Origin: Otis tarda
Taxonomy: Eukaryota; Chordata; Aves; Otidiformes; Otididae
Assembly: GCA_026413225.1 (NCBI GenBank)
Contig: CM048557.1
Span: forward strand, 44,027,371 to 44,091,370
Reading direction: 5' to 3'
Length of the DNA: 64,000 bases
This document shows, one piece after another, positions 45,301 through 57,199 of this stretch. The translations under genes and the position numbers were made by a program. Every line of letters starts with the position of its first letter. Position 1 is the first letter of the stretch. The notes under the pieces were generated by a model. The model was given only the letters and a program-made list of their open reading frames with translations. It did not search any database and was not told the origin of the DNA.

Positions 45301-46580
45301 AACATGGAGAAATGTGCCCTTTCCACATGCCTACAGCTGTAAGCAGTCTTTAATCTGAGACGTAAAGGAATTAACTTAATTTTGTTATTTTCATGTAGAT
45401 TCTAAAGCCATGGTTGCTATGCAAAGATAACTTGTGAATGGCTTATTGTTTCTCTTTTAAAACAAAATCTTCTTGATTGTTTTCTTTTGATTTTATTTTC
45501 ACAGTATGCATCATGGTTTAGTAGTGAGACAAGTATCTACCTATCTCTGCACAGAGATCTACTTGGTACTTTAAAGCACTTGTAGCTTGTGTTCTTAATA
45601 AAATCCCTCCTACTAAAAGGACATTACTTATGTGCAATGCCAGATCCAGCTATGAATGTGTATTTTGGAGCTGTCATCCTTGAAAGTTTTCAGTCGTCTT
45701 TTTGTTGTCAGTAAGGTTGTATCTTACCTGAAATAAGCTTTGCAGTATCTTTAGGTAGTTATCTATATGCACATAGTAGGTATGTATGATGGTATCTCTG
45801 GGTTTTTCAGCTAGGTACTCAAACAAGTGGAAACCATAAATGAAATATTGACCCTGAGAAGTCAATTGCAGTTTTGGGTCAACCTCATGGGGTCAGAATT
45901 TCAAATTAATCTTCCTCACTCTATGGATTTCTCTTTACCATAAAATGGTTCAATGTATAACTCTCACACACATTGCATGCCTTTGGATCCTTTTATTTTC
46001 TTTGACAGAGAAGTAAAAAGCAACTTGGTGATTTATTTATTTTTTTCATGACTGTACAATCTGCGTAGTATTTGTTGTGGCCTGTTATTGTTATCCTAGT
46101 CACAACAGGACCTCTCAGAAATTAATGACCATACAAGCAATATTCATATGGTATGATCGTGTATTCTTACTGGAAAATTTGTTGTTGTGATGAAGACAAG
46201 AGTCTGGACCTCAGATAGTGACATCTTTTGTAAGTCTTCTGAAAAGCTTTCTAAAATTATTACATTAGGGATAGCATAAAGAATGACTTGAGGAAGGTGG
46301 TATTAGGTATACTTGCAGCACAACACTTCTTGAAAATGACAATACCATTTTGGAATAAAAGGGAGATTACAGGGTTACCATTTTTCATTCTAATAAGAGA
46401 AAACATTAAGACATTATTTGCAAAGTAACTGAAACAGACCCACCTATACATGCTAAAAAGCCAATGTTGATGCACTGATATCATATATGTGAAAACTCTA
46501 ATTTCAGCTCCCTGGTCCAAGTTGGGCACCCTAAAACATTTTGATGGCTGGACTGAGGAGTTAGTCTTCTTTTATAGAAG
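42321..46580 (+). other. MIPOL1: MIPOL1 intron segment, nothing firm recognised
   Basis: Unique intron, slightly GC-richer between 43700 and 44900. A 132-codon minus-strand open frame (44620-44222) has no recognisable motif. CTCACTGAAGTCATTGGGCA near 43408 is another trace of the dispersed old repeat. No RNA gene or LTR is found. Confidence 0.55.
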
Positions 46581-46842
46581 CATAGAATCATAGAACATTT
46601 GGGGCTGGAAGGGATCTTTAAAGGTCATCTAGTCCAACTCCCCTGCAAGGAGTAGGGGCATCTTCAATTAGATCAGGTTGCTCAGAGCCCTGTCCAACCT
46701 GGCCTTGAATGTTTCCAGGGACGGGGCATCAACCACCTCTCTGGGCAAGCTGTTCCAGTGTTCCACCACCATCATTGTAAAAAATGTTTTCCTTATATCT
46801 GTATCTACCTCCCTCTATTTTAAAACCATTACCCCTTTCCCA
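46581..46842 (-). mobile_element. CR1 LINE 3' tail, minus strand
   Basis: It begins CATAGAATCATAGAACATTT and continues GGGGCTGGAAGGGATC, GGTCATCTAGTCCAACTCCC, GGCCTTGAATGTTTCCAGGG and TCCAGTGTTCCACCACCAT, the reversed CR1 3' end. It stops near TTTTAAAACCATTACCCCTT. Only about 260 bp remain, so it is a severely 5'-truncated insertion. Confidence 0.93.
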
Positions 46843-49229
46843 TGGTGCATCTTCTGTCTGCCTTTCACATACTTACCAATTTAATAAAAAAAAAATTATG
46901 CCAGTCACAGAGAGAAGACGTATACCAATGGAAGTCACCAGAAATATGGGTAATTCATGTGAATTTACAGGAGGGAAATATTATTACTGGTGGGAGTCTG
47001 CAATGTCCAGAGTGAATTAATGCAAGAGACTGGGACTCAACATTAGATTTCTGTATCCAAAATGAATAACCTAATCATAGGGCTGAGGAGTTCTCTCTTC
47101 TGTCAGAAATTCTACCTGACATTCCTCAGAAATATTTCTGTCTAAATCACTGTTTCTTGACAGTCATTATTGTTCCATTGAAACAATGCTTTTTATTTAA
47201 AAAAAATGTTTAATTAACTGATTTTTATTCTGTCCAACTGTCTGCATTAGATGGTGGAGTAAAATCTTATTATGGTTAATTGTTTGATCCTGATACAAAC
47301 TCATAAAGGTCATGTTTGCTGTTAAAATCCCATTCCTTTGTGCCCAGAGAGAATGTCAACCCGGGTGTGGTTGTGGCAGTGAGTTGGGAGAAGATGTTCC
47401 TTAAAGGCTGTTAGAGTTCCCACCACCGCCACTGTTACCCTGAAATTCACACACACAAGCAACCCTCAACTGGTTCTTCAGAGCAGTTTTCTAACTGTAC
47501 TGATCCTCCACTGCAGTGCAGATCCATCAGGGATCAGTAATACAGTTTCTTGATTTACTCAAAGTTAAGATAGGTTTAGTAAAAACTGTTTCCATTAGAA
47601 AGTAAAGCGTTGAGAAACAACTTTTTGTTAATTTCTAATGATTTCAGTAGTATTCCAAACTTTTCCAACTCAGGTTTATCTCCCAGAAGTGTTATTTGGT
47701 GAGTGTTTGAAACTACATTCAAACTTCAAAAATTCAACATGAAGTTTTAATTTTACATTTTAAATTTGTACTTATAATTGTTAATAACAAATTTCATGGT
47801 ATGTCAGTAATTTATAACATCTGCTATAGTACAGTTCTAATTTTACTTAAGTGCAAGTTGAAACATTTTGTATAATTTTCTAGGTCAACGTGTCCCCTGT
47901 TTGTATTGTGATTAAACAGTTTGACACGTTAGCACTGTGATTTAAAAAACAAGATCACTTAGTGTGTTATTAGAATGCTAAGTATTTTCAGTCCCCTTGT
48001 GTTAGCTAGAGTCTTTTTCTTGACCCTGAAAACCTCTGATCCCCTAATTAATAAGACAAGTGCTCATACTCTTTTCTAGATCAAAGCGTCACCTGCTTCT
48101 GTTGTTGGTGGAACAGTTTGATATGTTGACACTTTGATATAGAAAATAAGATGAGCTGTTGTAATCTGCTCTAAGTAGCAGCTGCTAATGTAAAAATAAC
48201 AAAATGGTTAGAAGTTGGATGTCATAATGTGTCACAACATGACCTGCTCTTACTGACATGATGTGTAAAAAGTAAAATCATTAAAAATAGTGTAAGATAA
48301 AAATATTTCTTCAATGGTTTTAAAACTTTTTCCAGATATTTTTATCTTGCTTATTCATTCTAATTCAGAATGAAAGAAACCTTTGTTCTCCTTCCCAGTG
48401 TCCTGCTGCCCTGAGAGGACACCTGACCTCTTACTGTCCAGCTGGCCTGCTAATAGCAGAAATATACCTCTGCCCCACGAGAAATGGGGACAATTCTCAG
48501 TTGTTCATTTGTGGCTAGATTCCATTTCAGACTCCATATAACATAGGACCAAAGGAGCAGAAAGACATCTTATTGCCATTTTTCTCCATTATACAGCTCT
48601 ACGAAGCGTAAATGATTGGTCCATAAATCACTTTTGAGACTCTCCAGTCTTCTCATCCAGCTTTCTTCTGATCCCTAGGAATATCCTGGATCAGTAGAAA
48701 GAAAGGTATTGGCAGCAACTATTGCTGAGTTAAGGAATACCTGTGCGTTAACAGGTGTCTCAGTCAAGCTAGGGGAAAGTGCTTTGGGTAGGAAGGATGT
48801 CAGTTCTAATTGGGCTAATTATAATCTCAATAAGAATAAAATAACTCTTCTACAAAAAGAGTACTTATTAAGCAATAAAGTTATGTCTTAGAAAACAGGA
48901 GATATAGAGACAAATGAAAATTGCCAGGGATTAAGCTAGATTGGCCCTTGGAAAGGAAATTAAAACAAACAATAGTGTAACAACTGAAATGAGAACAAGG
49001 AAAGAGGAAATGTGCCACCTCTCTGAGAATGGCATGATCAAGGATAATCCGGATTAGGTCCGACAGTGTGTGATTTAATTTTTTTTTTTTTCCTCTCAGC
49101 GTTGGGCAGTGATGATGTCAACTATGAGGACAGAGGTTAAGAAAAGGGGATGTATGGAAATGGAATACATCATAGCTGTTCAATAGATTACTGTGCTCAA
49201 ATTGAGATAATGGATGGTTTTCATCCCCA
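46843..49229 (+). other. MIPOL1: MIPOL1 intron segment with local duplicated block
   Basis: Unique AT-rich sequence. The only structure I see is a diverged direct repeat of about 83 bp (47876-47958 and 48072-48155), listed separately. No gene is recognised. Confidence 0.6.
47876..48155. repeat. Diverged direct repeat of about 83 bp, two copies
   Basis: Copy 1 (47876-47958) starts TTTTCTAGGTCAACGTGTCC and copy 2 (48072-48155) starts TTTTCTAGATCAAAGCGTCA. Both continue with a CCTG block, an AACAGTTTGA block, a GTTAGCACT/GTTGACACT block and an AACAAGATCA/AATAAGATGA block in the same order and spacing. I estimate roughly 70-75 percent identity by eye. They are separated by about 110 bp. Confidence 0.75.
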
Positions 49230-50345
49230 GTTCTGAAAGAGCTGGTACCTGAAATTGCATGAGTAGTAGTAAAGTTCTTTAATAAATCCCATGAGGCTGT
49301 GTATGGTGTAATATGACAGGGAATTAGCAGAGGCGGCATCTATATGTAGAAGGGCAAAAAAACATAATTCTGACAATTGTAGACCAGTTAGTCTTTATTG
49401 TGAGTCTTGGAAGGAAAATGTTTTTAAAGCATGGATCCATCAACAGTGGATTGAAGTACAACTTTCACCCAAGTAAGATCATGCAAGAAGAATTCTCTAG
49501 TTTGATAACTGGTTATTTAGACAAGGAAACTTGTTAAATACAAAGTGACACATAAGCTTATATGTGGTGCCATATGGAAAATTATTAATTACCGTGGAGA
49601 ATGTGTATATTGTTTTACAAGCAGGCACAAGCTTAATGTGGGAAATGCTGCTTACTGTTAACTAGGTTCACCTAGCATCTCTTGTTTGAAAGGATGGGCA
49701 CATTAAGGTCATGTCTGTCTGCAAAATGTCATGCACCCATGAAGGAGATGAGGGATTAGTCAAAGGCAATAAGGAACTTGTTAGCAGGAAGGCAACAGCA
49801 AACAGCTTTGAAAGGAGAAGTGTTAGGGTCCAAGAATTTCACTAGTGGAATTTCTCTCCAATTTCTCACCAGTTGGTGCTGAACCAGTTTTCTTTAATAC
49901 TGTCATTGAGAACCTTTGGCATGAAGAGCAACAGCATACCAACAAAACTGCCTGATGACGCAGAGCTGGGAGATGTTATTAATATGAAGTGGAGATATTA
50001 ATAATACAAAGTAAATTCAAGCTGTCTTGCAGAAAGATTGGAATGACCTCAAATACTAGAAAAATAAAAGCAGTGGAGTGGAATTCAATGGTACCAAGTG
50101 TAAGCTATCATCATTTCAGGAAGAATAAGAACTTCCACTGTTATCTGGGTGATATCAGTGAGCAGGAAAACAGAGGGGTATCAGAGGGTGACTGAGCAAA
50201 AGAGATGCAGGATTGTATTGGGTAAGATGTTTCCACTGGAGCTAGGACATACTGCTAGCAGAGTACTGATAAAAGGTGAGTTTGAATTGATCAGGAGAAT
50301 GGAGAGCCTGCTTACTGAGAGGCAACAGAAAAGGCTGTTTGTTTA
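49230..50345 (+). mobile_element. Old CR1-like LINE ORF2 remnant
   Basis: The + strand contains GACAATTGTAGACCAGTTAG near 49371, corresponding to the CR1/L2-type 'NYRPVS' region of RT. Further on is an RT catalytic box in decayed form, LPDDAELGD, at about 49948-49974. Spacing between these landmarks fits ORF2. Many indels destroy the frame, and no 3' terminus is recognisable. Divergence is much greater than in the CR1 copies at 13346 and 40944, so this is an older insertion. Confidence 0.6.
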
Positions 50346-52704
50346 GCATGTATAAGGAAGGAAAAATACATGCTCTCTGTAAGTATATAGAGGTGGAAAT
50401 ATATATGCTCTCTATAAGTACATGAGAAAAAAACAGTAAAAAGATAAAGCTATGAAGCTTTATTACTCAAGTTCATGGAATTTTTTTTTTTTTCCTTCTG
50501 TTGGATGTTGAAAAGTATTATAAAAGCCATCTGTCATGCACAGGGAACCTGACAGCATAGGATGCTGTATATTCTTACCTCTTTCCATTTAGATTACAGT
50601 TGAGGGTGCTCATGTTTTCCCTAGAGGAATTAGGAAAAGATAAAAACAAGTTTTCCCCTCTGTTTTCCTTTGCTTAAGTCTTGTATTTTTTCAGCCTTTG
50701 CATTAAGAAAACTGATAACATTGTTCATTTAAATATTTTGAAACAAAAGCAACAGCAAAAGGATTGGTAATGAGATTTTCTTAGTCAAGATCTGGCTATT
50801 TTAAGTTTGATATCTAGCAATTAGCTTTTAGATTTAGTTGGAAAATTTAAATTCTCAGCAAGCATCTGTTTGCTGAAATGCAAACTGAGAGAAGCGTAGA
50901 AACAAGAATTCTCCTTTGCAGGAAAGTGGAGTGGGGAACTGAGAAGGGAAAAGGATCTATCCTCATTAAACCAAATGTGAAAGTGTAGGAGCTTGTGTGC
51001 AAAACAAAATTGTGAGAAAGATACCATATCCCAGTAATCAGAATATGCTTTTAGGGTTAAACAGGACCTTCACAGAGGGTCACACCTATACCAAAGTGGT
51101 GACCAACCTCACCTCTAAATTGACCTTTTTAGGGAAAATCTCCACTAAAGGAACCTGACTGTAATTCTTTTTCTTCTTGTTGTTCCTTCTTTAAACTACC
51201 TTCCAAAAAAATTTAATCAAAACCGATCCATTTCTGAAGAGTTCTAATTTCCACAGCTTGACATTTTCCAAAGGAATAATATTTTGTTAAAAAGTTCCTG
51301 AGGAGCTATTGTTATTACTAGAGGTGAGCTCATGTAGGATTTTTGCCATGTGCACTATGGATGGATTTCAATATACATTATACAAGTCTTCCAAATGTTT
51401 TATGGTAGTGCAGGCACCATTCCTTTAGTTAGTAATTAAACTTTGTGATGATGGGCACTGTTTTGCTTTCCTTCTTCTAGTGAAGCAAGGCATCTCTCTT
51501 TTGGGAGGATATTTGAGTCATTTATTTGTGTTTACCGCCCTTCAGGCCTGTGAATGATGGGTCGTTTTGTCGCATGGCTGCGTGCTGTGCACAAAAATTC
51601 CCGTGCTTGAATTTTTGTTGGTCTCATGCAGCTTACTAGTATCAACCTTACTACATGCTACTGAGGAGGTTAGTAAATGTCTCTTCGCTTCAGTTTTTGT
51701 AGCTGTATTTTTTATTTTTTTTAAAATCCGAAGCACCTGATTCTGCTGTTATTTTTACTGGTGTCAAGCCAGATGCAAACCCAGTCAAATCAGTGCAATT
51801 TTCTCTACTGAAAAACAGCCATAAATAAAAGTCTTCAGACTCTAGTGCCTTCTGACTTTTGTCCTGAAAAGTAAGTGGAACATAAGGTGTATTTTTTATG
51901 ATGATAGTTCTCAAAAGAGACTAGCTGTTAATCTCTCCGTGAGTAGGTGTGTCAGCTGCAAACATTTCCTTCCAGTCTACCATTTCAATCACACTTCACA
52001 GTACACTGAAAATTGGCAAGGATGTTAATTATTGGCCTCTAGAACAAACCACCTACTTCGATTCAAGTGTGTTTTCCAATTTTTAAAAATGTTGTTTCAC
52101 CTACAGAACAGTATAATTACAGAAAATAGCTTTGTTTGGCTAACATCCGTGTGTTCTGTGAGTTCTGCTTGCAAGACAGCAAGCTGCACTGGTCAAGAGG
52201 CTCACCTGCAGAGGATTTTAACCTCTTGCTGACAGGAGTTAGGGCTTGCCAGCATCCAGTACATTGTTTTCAGTATCAGAAGCTCTAAACCACTGTCACT
52301 CAGAGGTTAAACATTAATGCTTTCTGCTTTTAAAGCTGAAAGAACCCTCCTTATAGTAAGAAAGTTTGTTTTTATTTTCCAGGGAACTTCCTGTTAAGAT
52401 TTTATGAATGTCTGTTACAGTAGCACTTGCAGCGGTGGGTCCTGTACCCCGGCAATGCAAAACACTGGGTGCAACGTGACGTACTGAGCAGCACGGTGCA
52501 GAGACTGGTTGTGTAGCTGCATTTGTGCAATGCGGTGTTTAATAAAATTTGCCAGGAGTCAGCCATGTATCCAGGACATGATTAATCAACCAGCAGAATA
52601 AATTGCCCATAGATGACTGGGAGTTGACAGTAAACAGTAAAACACCTGCCTTGAAGACTTACAGTCTTAACAGACCAACAGGAAACAGAAGCAAGTGGCA
52701 GCCC

Positions 52705-52800
52705 TGTTTTAGGAGGGAGATTTTGAGGCATACAGACAGAGTTGTTCATGATTGTACAGCGAGTTTGGCAGAGCTGGAGGCTGAACTCTGTGCGTTTCCC
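52705..52800 (+). repeat. MIR-like SINE fragment
   Basis: TTTTGAGGCATACAGACAGA, then CATGATTGTACAGCGAGTTT, then GGCAGAGCTGGAGGCTGAAC follows the MIR order 'ctgaggcacagagag ... ggtcacacagcgagt ... ggcagagctgggattgaac'. It is diverged but the three blocks are collinear. Confidence 0.6.
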
Positions 52801-53019
52801 TTCATGTGTTCGTAGCTCGTGTAACAGGGCTTTAATTTACCAGGAAACTTTTCCACAACACTGTCCTAAAGAGTTGGCAGAACCTGCAGTCAGCACTTCT
52901 CACACATGTGCCTCTTGGTCTGGGGCTCTACAATTGGTGCAATTAATAACTTATACCGTGAATTAAAAACATTGGAAAGCAGCCAAATGCTCAGGCTCAT
53001 GTGTCAAAGAATTGCTGTG

Positions 53020-53330
53020 CAAGCCTACTCTTATTTGTTGTTACAATAATTAATCATCCGCTGATTTTAAGATCATTTATATGGTACCTGGGCCCTCAAG
53101 GGAGGCCTGTAGCACTATTGAAAATAGTCATTTTAAAATTAAGCTCTATGGCTTAATAGAGCCATATTAAATATACGTGAGTACTTATTTCTCCTACCTC
53201 CTCTTTAACCGTGAGGCCGTGTCAGGGCTGACTACCTTCCTGGCCTTACAAGCCACATGCTGCAATTTCCATAATGGCCATGAGTCACAAGCCCTTCGCA
53301 GCACGATGTGAATGAGGAGGGGGAACATCC
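53020..53330. promoter_or_regulatory. Candidate conserved non-coding element near MIPOL1 exon
   Basis: Unique sequence with ATTAATCATCCGCTGATTTTA, a near-palindromic GGGCCCTCAAGGGAGGCC and GGCTTAATAGAGCC, 700-950 bp upstream of the 53985 exon. It continues into a GC-rich stretch to 53620. There is no repeat signature. Function is unknown; this is a texture-based call. Confidence 0.25.
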
Positions 53331-53984
53331 AGGAGGGTTCATGGGTGAGAGATGACAGCGATTTCTCAGGGATTCCCTCACTCCACTATAAACCAGACGC
53401 TGGGTGACAATGCACCCAGATCCCAGAGTGAGCCAGCAGTGCCAGTCTCAGCAGCCCCCACTGGCTCATCGCCTGCTGCCACTCAGGGTGTGGGTTATCC
53501 AGCAGCTCTCCTGCCGGTAACATTAGCCGGTGGCTACCAGCACAGAAGCCACGCTTCACAGCTGGAGAGCCGTGTGCAGACCAAGACTCATGCATCAGTA
53601 GTTTGTGGCTGAGTGCCTTGCTTGGCTTTCTATGTTGGTCAACAGTTTTGCACTGTAGAAATACTATATCAATATGAAATACGTTTGCTGAGAAACATTT
53701 GGCTGAACTGAAGAGGTCTAACCTTAGCCATTCAAAAAGTTTACTATATGCGCAAGGGAAGCAATTCAAAACATCATCCTTCTGGGGGAAAAAAAAATTG
53801 AAATGCTAGAACAAGAAAAGAGTTTCTCGTAAGAATTAAATAGGTGGTATTTCAAAAGAGCATAACTTTAAATATGTAATTATAATAAAGCATATCTGAA
53901 ATGAAAGCACAAAGGATTGTTATGTTTTCAAAGCAGCATGGATATTCTGATTAAATTGTTTATCTTTTGTTTATTGTTTTGCAG

Positions 53985-54079
53985 GCAGACTTGATAGCCT
54001 TGCAGCAAGAAAAAGAGGCCGCCCTTCAACAGTGCAAAAAATTAGAAGAAGAAATCCAGACATTGCGTGTTTATTACAG
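53985..54079 (+). CDS. MIPOL1: MIPOL1 internal coding exon (31 codons plus 2 nt)
   Basis: The next MIPOL1 exon after 1524-1631 encodes ADLIALQQEKEAALQQCKKL followed by EEEIQTLRVYY. The last part is identical, as I remember it, to the human protein, and the first part is conserved in pattern (AxLxxxQQxxExAxQQxKKL). It extends the long parallel coiled coil. The acceptor is TTATTGTTTTGCAG and the donor is TACAG|GTAAAA. It starts in phase 0 and ends with two bases (AG) of a split Ser/Arg codon, Ser in human. The remaining C-terminal exons, roughly the last quarter of the protein, are not in the window. Confidence 0.94.
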
Positions 54080-55734
54080 GTAAAATAATTAATACTTATA
54101 TAAATCAGTGACTCACAGGGGAAATTTTCTGTACTGTTTCTGACTGTGAGGAAATGGCCTTATCAAATAGGTATTTGTTGGAAATGTGAATACATCCATG
54201 AATCAAGGCCTGCATTTCTGCTTTACTGCTCACCAACCGTCTCTTTGAAATAGAAGTCCTTTTCTTACAGCCTAAATTTTCTATTAGTTTCTTCTAAGGG
54301 AAGGGGAAGGCTGCTGGCAGTTGATTCTCATATAAATGAAAAAGCTGTGTTACAGCGATGTGTTCGTTTAAAAACAAGAGGACAAAAGTTGACATAAGTG
54401 CTGGTTTCTTCCCTGGTTGTTCACACATGCCTAACTTAATCAACAGAGATTTTAAAATAATAAAATCTGAAATCCTAAAAGGCAGTTTTCTTTTCAACCC
54501 CAACAAAATATGTGTCTTTTAATTCCTTACGTTCTCTAGTAGTACGTAGAATACAAGAAATGGCCATTCTCTCATTAATTTAGGTGATCTGCACTGAACA
54601 TTTGCATGGATCAGTGGGTTTTAGTCCCCAAGGAAAAGCTCTGTGTGGTCCAGTGAAGGAGTTAGGTTGTTTTATGGAGTGATGTTGGGTTATAGCTCTC
54701 ATTTCATCCTGACCTCCTGTGTGAGAGGGGATACAGAGCTGCCAGCAGGTTAAAGGCAGGAGAATTGGCATCAACACAGGAGAAAATTGTGAATCTGAAG
54801 GCTGCATGTCTGTGATGAGGGATGTGGGCTGCAGAGGTAAATAATAAATGTAGTGTGAATATTATGTTCATTGGAAATAAAGAGGACTAGTTAGTTACAA
54901 CTAAAAAGCGTTTGCAGTAGCAGAACTGTGTATGTTTTCAGTGTTTCAGCATTTGCAAGTGAAAAATACTCGGGTTTCTAGAGATTTTTAGAGTTTCCCC
55001 TTCTCATTAAGTTTATTAAAACCTTGGAGGAAAGTTTCAAAAACAACTTTTGTTCCTAAATCTCATAGGCATTTATTTAAAACCTGTTAATAGTGAATAG
55101 AAACCCCAAGCAATTTGTGATTATTGCTTTTAATGAATTTGGTCAGCATTTAGTGTGTGTACAAATTATGGTATGATTTACAAGATAGAAAGAATTTATT
55201 ATAGGGTCCTTATTACTTACTTAAATAGGATTTGTAGAATAATTTAAAAACACAAATGCAAATTTTGTATTGATATTTCAGAAATTAAGAGTTTTCTTGT
55301 GTTGATCTCTGCGTATTGCAGGAGATTTTTCGCTGACTTATGTTTTTGAGATAGTGTGTCAAGTTTGCACTAACATATAGTATTTAACAAGTGTAGTAGA
55401 GAGCAACTTCAGTTTACTGATGGAAATACTTTAAATCTCAGAAATGTTAACAATAATGACTTGTAGAAATCACCATTAGAATGTACCATGTTATTAACTT
55501 ACAGCCCTTAATTTGAACAGGCAGAATTTCATTTAAGTTTGATTATCGTATTTTGCAAGATTTAGTCGTAAGGTGTGGAAATGCTCATTGGAATATCCCC
55601 TGAGGCAAGAACTGTTGTATCACTATTAAGTTATACAAGTTACATAGTAGATCAGAACATCAGAAATGAAAAATTGTGTCTCCTACCTCATTTTTCTTAG
55701 AGCATAGGCTTTTTGGTAATGTGTTCTGAAGTGA
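54080..55734 (+). other. MIPOL1: MIPOL1 downstream intron, 5' part
   Basis: AT-rich intron following the GTAAAA donor. No gene, RNA or repeat is recognised. Confidence 0.65.
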
Positions 55735-56015
55735 ACACATGGAGGCACAGATTGACTGAGGCTAGCAGGGACCTCAGGAGGTCATCTAGTCCAACCCCAC
55801 TGCTCAAGCAGGGCCACCTAGAGCAGTTTCCCAGGACCACATCCAGATGTGTTTTGATTCTCTCCATGGATGGAGACTGCACAACCTCTCTGTATAGAGA
55901 CACTGTCCAAGCATGCAGAGACACAGCTAGGAAAGCCCAAGGCCGCCTGGAATTGTTGCCTTTTATGTCCCTCACCAGGTTCAAGAAGGGCTCCTATAAG
56001 TGGATAAGTAGCAGT
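55735..56015 (-). mobile_element. CR1 fragment with internal orientation switch
   Basis: 55735-55905 is a reversed CR1 3' region (GGACCTCAGGAGGTCATCTA, AAGCAGGGCCACCTAGAGCA, TGGATGGAGACTGCACAACC). Immediately to its right, 55906-56015 is CR1 ORF2 from the endonuclease/RT linker, but in + orientation (CAGAGACACAGCTAGGAAAG, then frame ARKAQGRLELL and FKKGSYKWISS). The pair has the geometry of a 5'-inverted LINE insertion. Confidence 0.75.
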
Positions 56016-57199
56016 GTTTGAGGTCTCATGCCTATCTTTTGCCTTGGTTAGAAATTAATTGCACTGTTACGAGGATTCTTATGAACATCTTAACATTTTG
56101 GTTACAGTTTCCCGTATATTACATGAACATCTGCAGCCTCTGTTATGCAATAGTGTGGCAGTACTTTGAACACCTGCCAAATGAGAAAAAGAATATGTGG
56201 CATGTGTGCATAAAGCTTCGGGGACTGTATCTGGCCAAGGGTGGGCTGGCCACAGTAATCATGAAGGACAAAGTAGAGGGCGCATTTCCCAGGCCACCCC
56301 AAATGAGTGAAAATTTATTCTCTGGTTTGTATGTGAAGGCTGGTTAATGCTTGTGTAGAAGTCTGTTGGGTCTTTTTATTTCCTTTTGCTGCTTGCGATG
56401 CTATGATAATCTAGGGTAAGCACTGAGAGTGTTTTTCAGACAGCTTGTTTTGGACTGAGGTGGAAGTTCGATTCTTTGGTCCAAGTGAGTTAGCTAGATG
56501 ATTTGTTGTTCAAGACTACATTTCCTTGGAGTTATTTCTCTTTTGGACTTCAGAGCTCCCCAGTGAGCAAAATATAGGCTTCCACATGTGCTCCACTTCT
56601 CATCTGAACTGTATAGCTGCAATGAAACACTTAATTATGCAGGGTGCACATCTCCTTCACCTACTGTTCTCTCATCATTTTGTCAACTTCTACCTTCTGT
56701 TGTCTCTGCAGTGCCAGCATGACAGCAGCTTGGGAATTTTGACTCCATTTGATGCCTTCTCCTTCTGCTCTAATGTCTTCCCTTGCCATCAAAAAAGCAT
56801 TTTCCTTGTTTTAACTGAGATTTCTACATCATCCTTTAACTCAGAAGATACAAATTTAAGAAAAAAACCCAAATACTAGAGGCTAACGTTAAAGTGTACA
56901 AGGGATACCTAAAGCCATGCCTTAACACACAATCACATTTTCGGGTTTCGGTCATAAATTAATGACTGTGTGCATATATGAAGAATTTTTGAATGTGTAC
57001 ATATGTAAACAGTAACATTAAAATGTGTGTTTTTATATCTAACTATACTACCTACTATACTAACATTAGTATAATCCAGAAAAAGCCAAATATCATTTTA
57101 TTATACAAAATCAGGGAAGAGATCTTTAGGTCCAGAATACCTGTGTGTGTGAACATGCAACTGTATGTATACACAGGTATGCTCAAAGGAGGGAAACAA
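56016..57199 (+). other. MIPOL1: MIPOL1 intron, no feature recognised
   Basis: Unique intron. Two 109- to 117-codon open frames on the + strand show no domain and no splice context. Nothing else is seen. Confidence 0.6.

Larger units (their letters stand above)
50346..53984 (+). other. MIPOL1: End of the giant MIPOL1 intron
   Basis: It contains an imperfect local duplication near 50360-50435 (ATGCTCTCTGTAAGTA and ATGCTCTCTATAAGTA), a MIR-like piece, and two GC- or CpG-richer unique stretches (52420-52560 and 53020-53620). It ends in the acceptor TTATTGTTTTGCAG. No additional exon of MIPOL1 is recognised. Confidence 0.6.

Noticed and set aside
19731-53985. In-frame joining of the 19652-19731 segment to the 53985 exon
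   Set aside because: The segment ends with two codon bases and the next exon starts in phase 0, so the join gives an immediate stop; it is not a constitutive exon.
55697-56021. Overlapping + and - frames of about 100 codons
   Set aside because: They are explained by the rearranged CR1 fragment.
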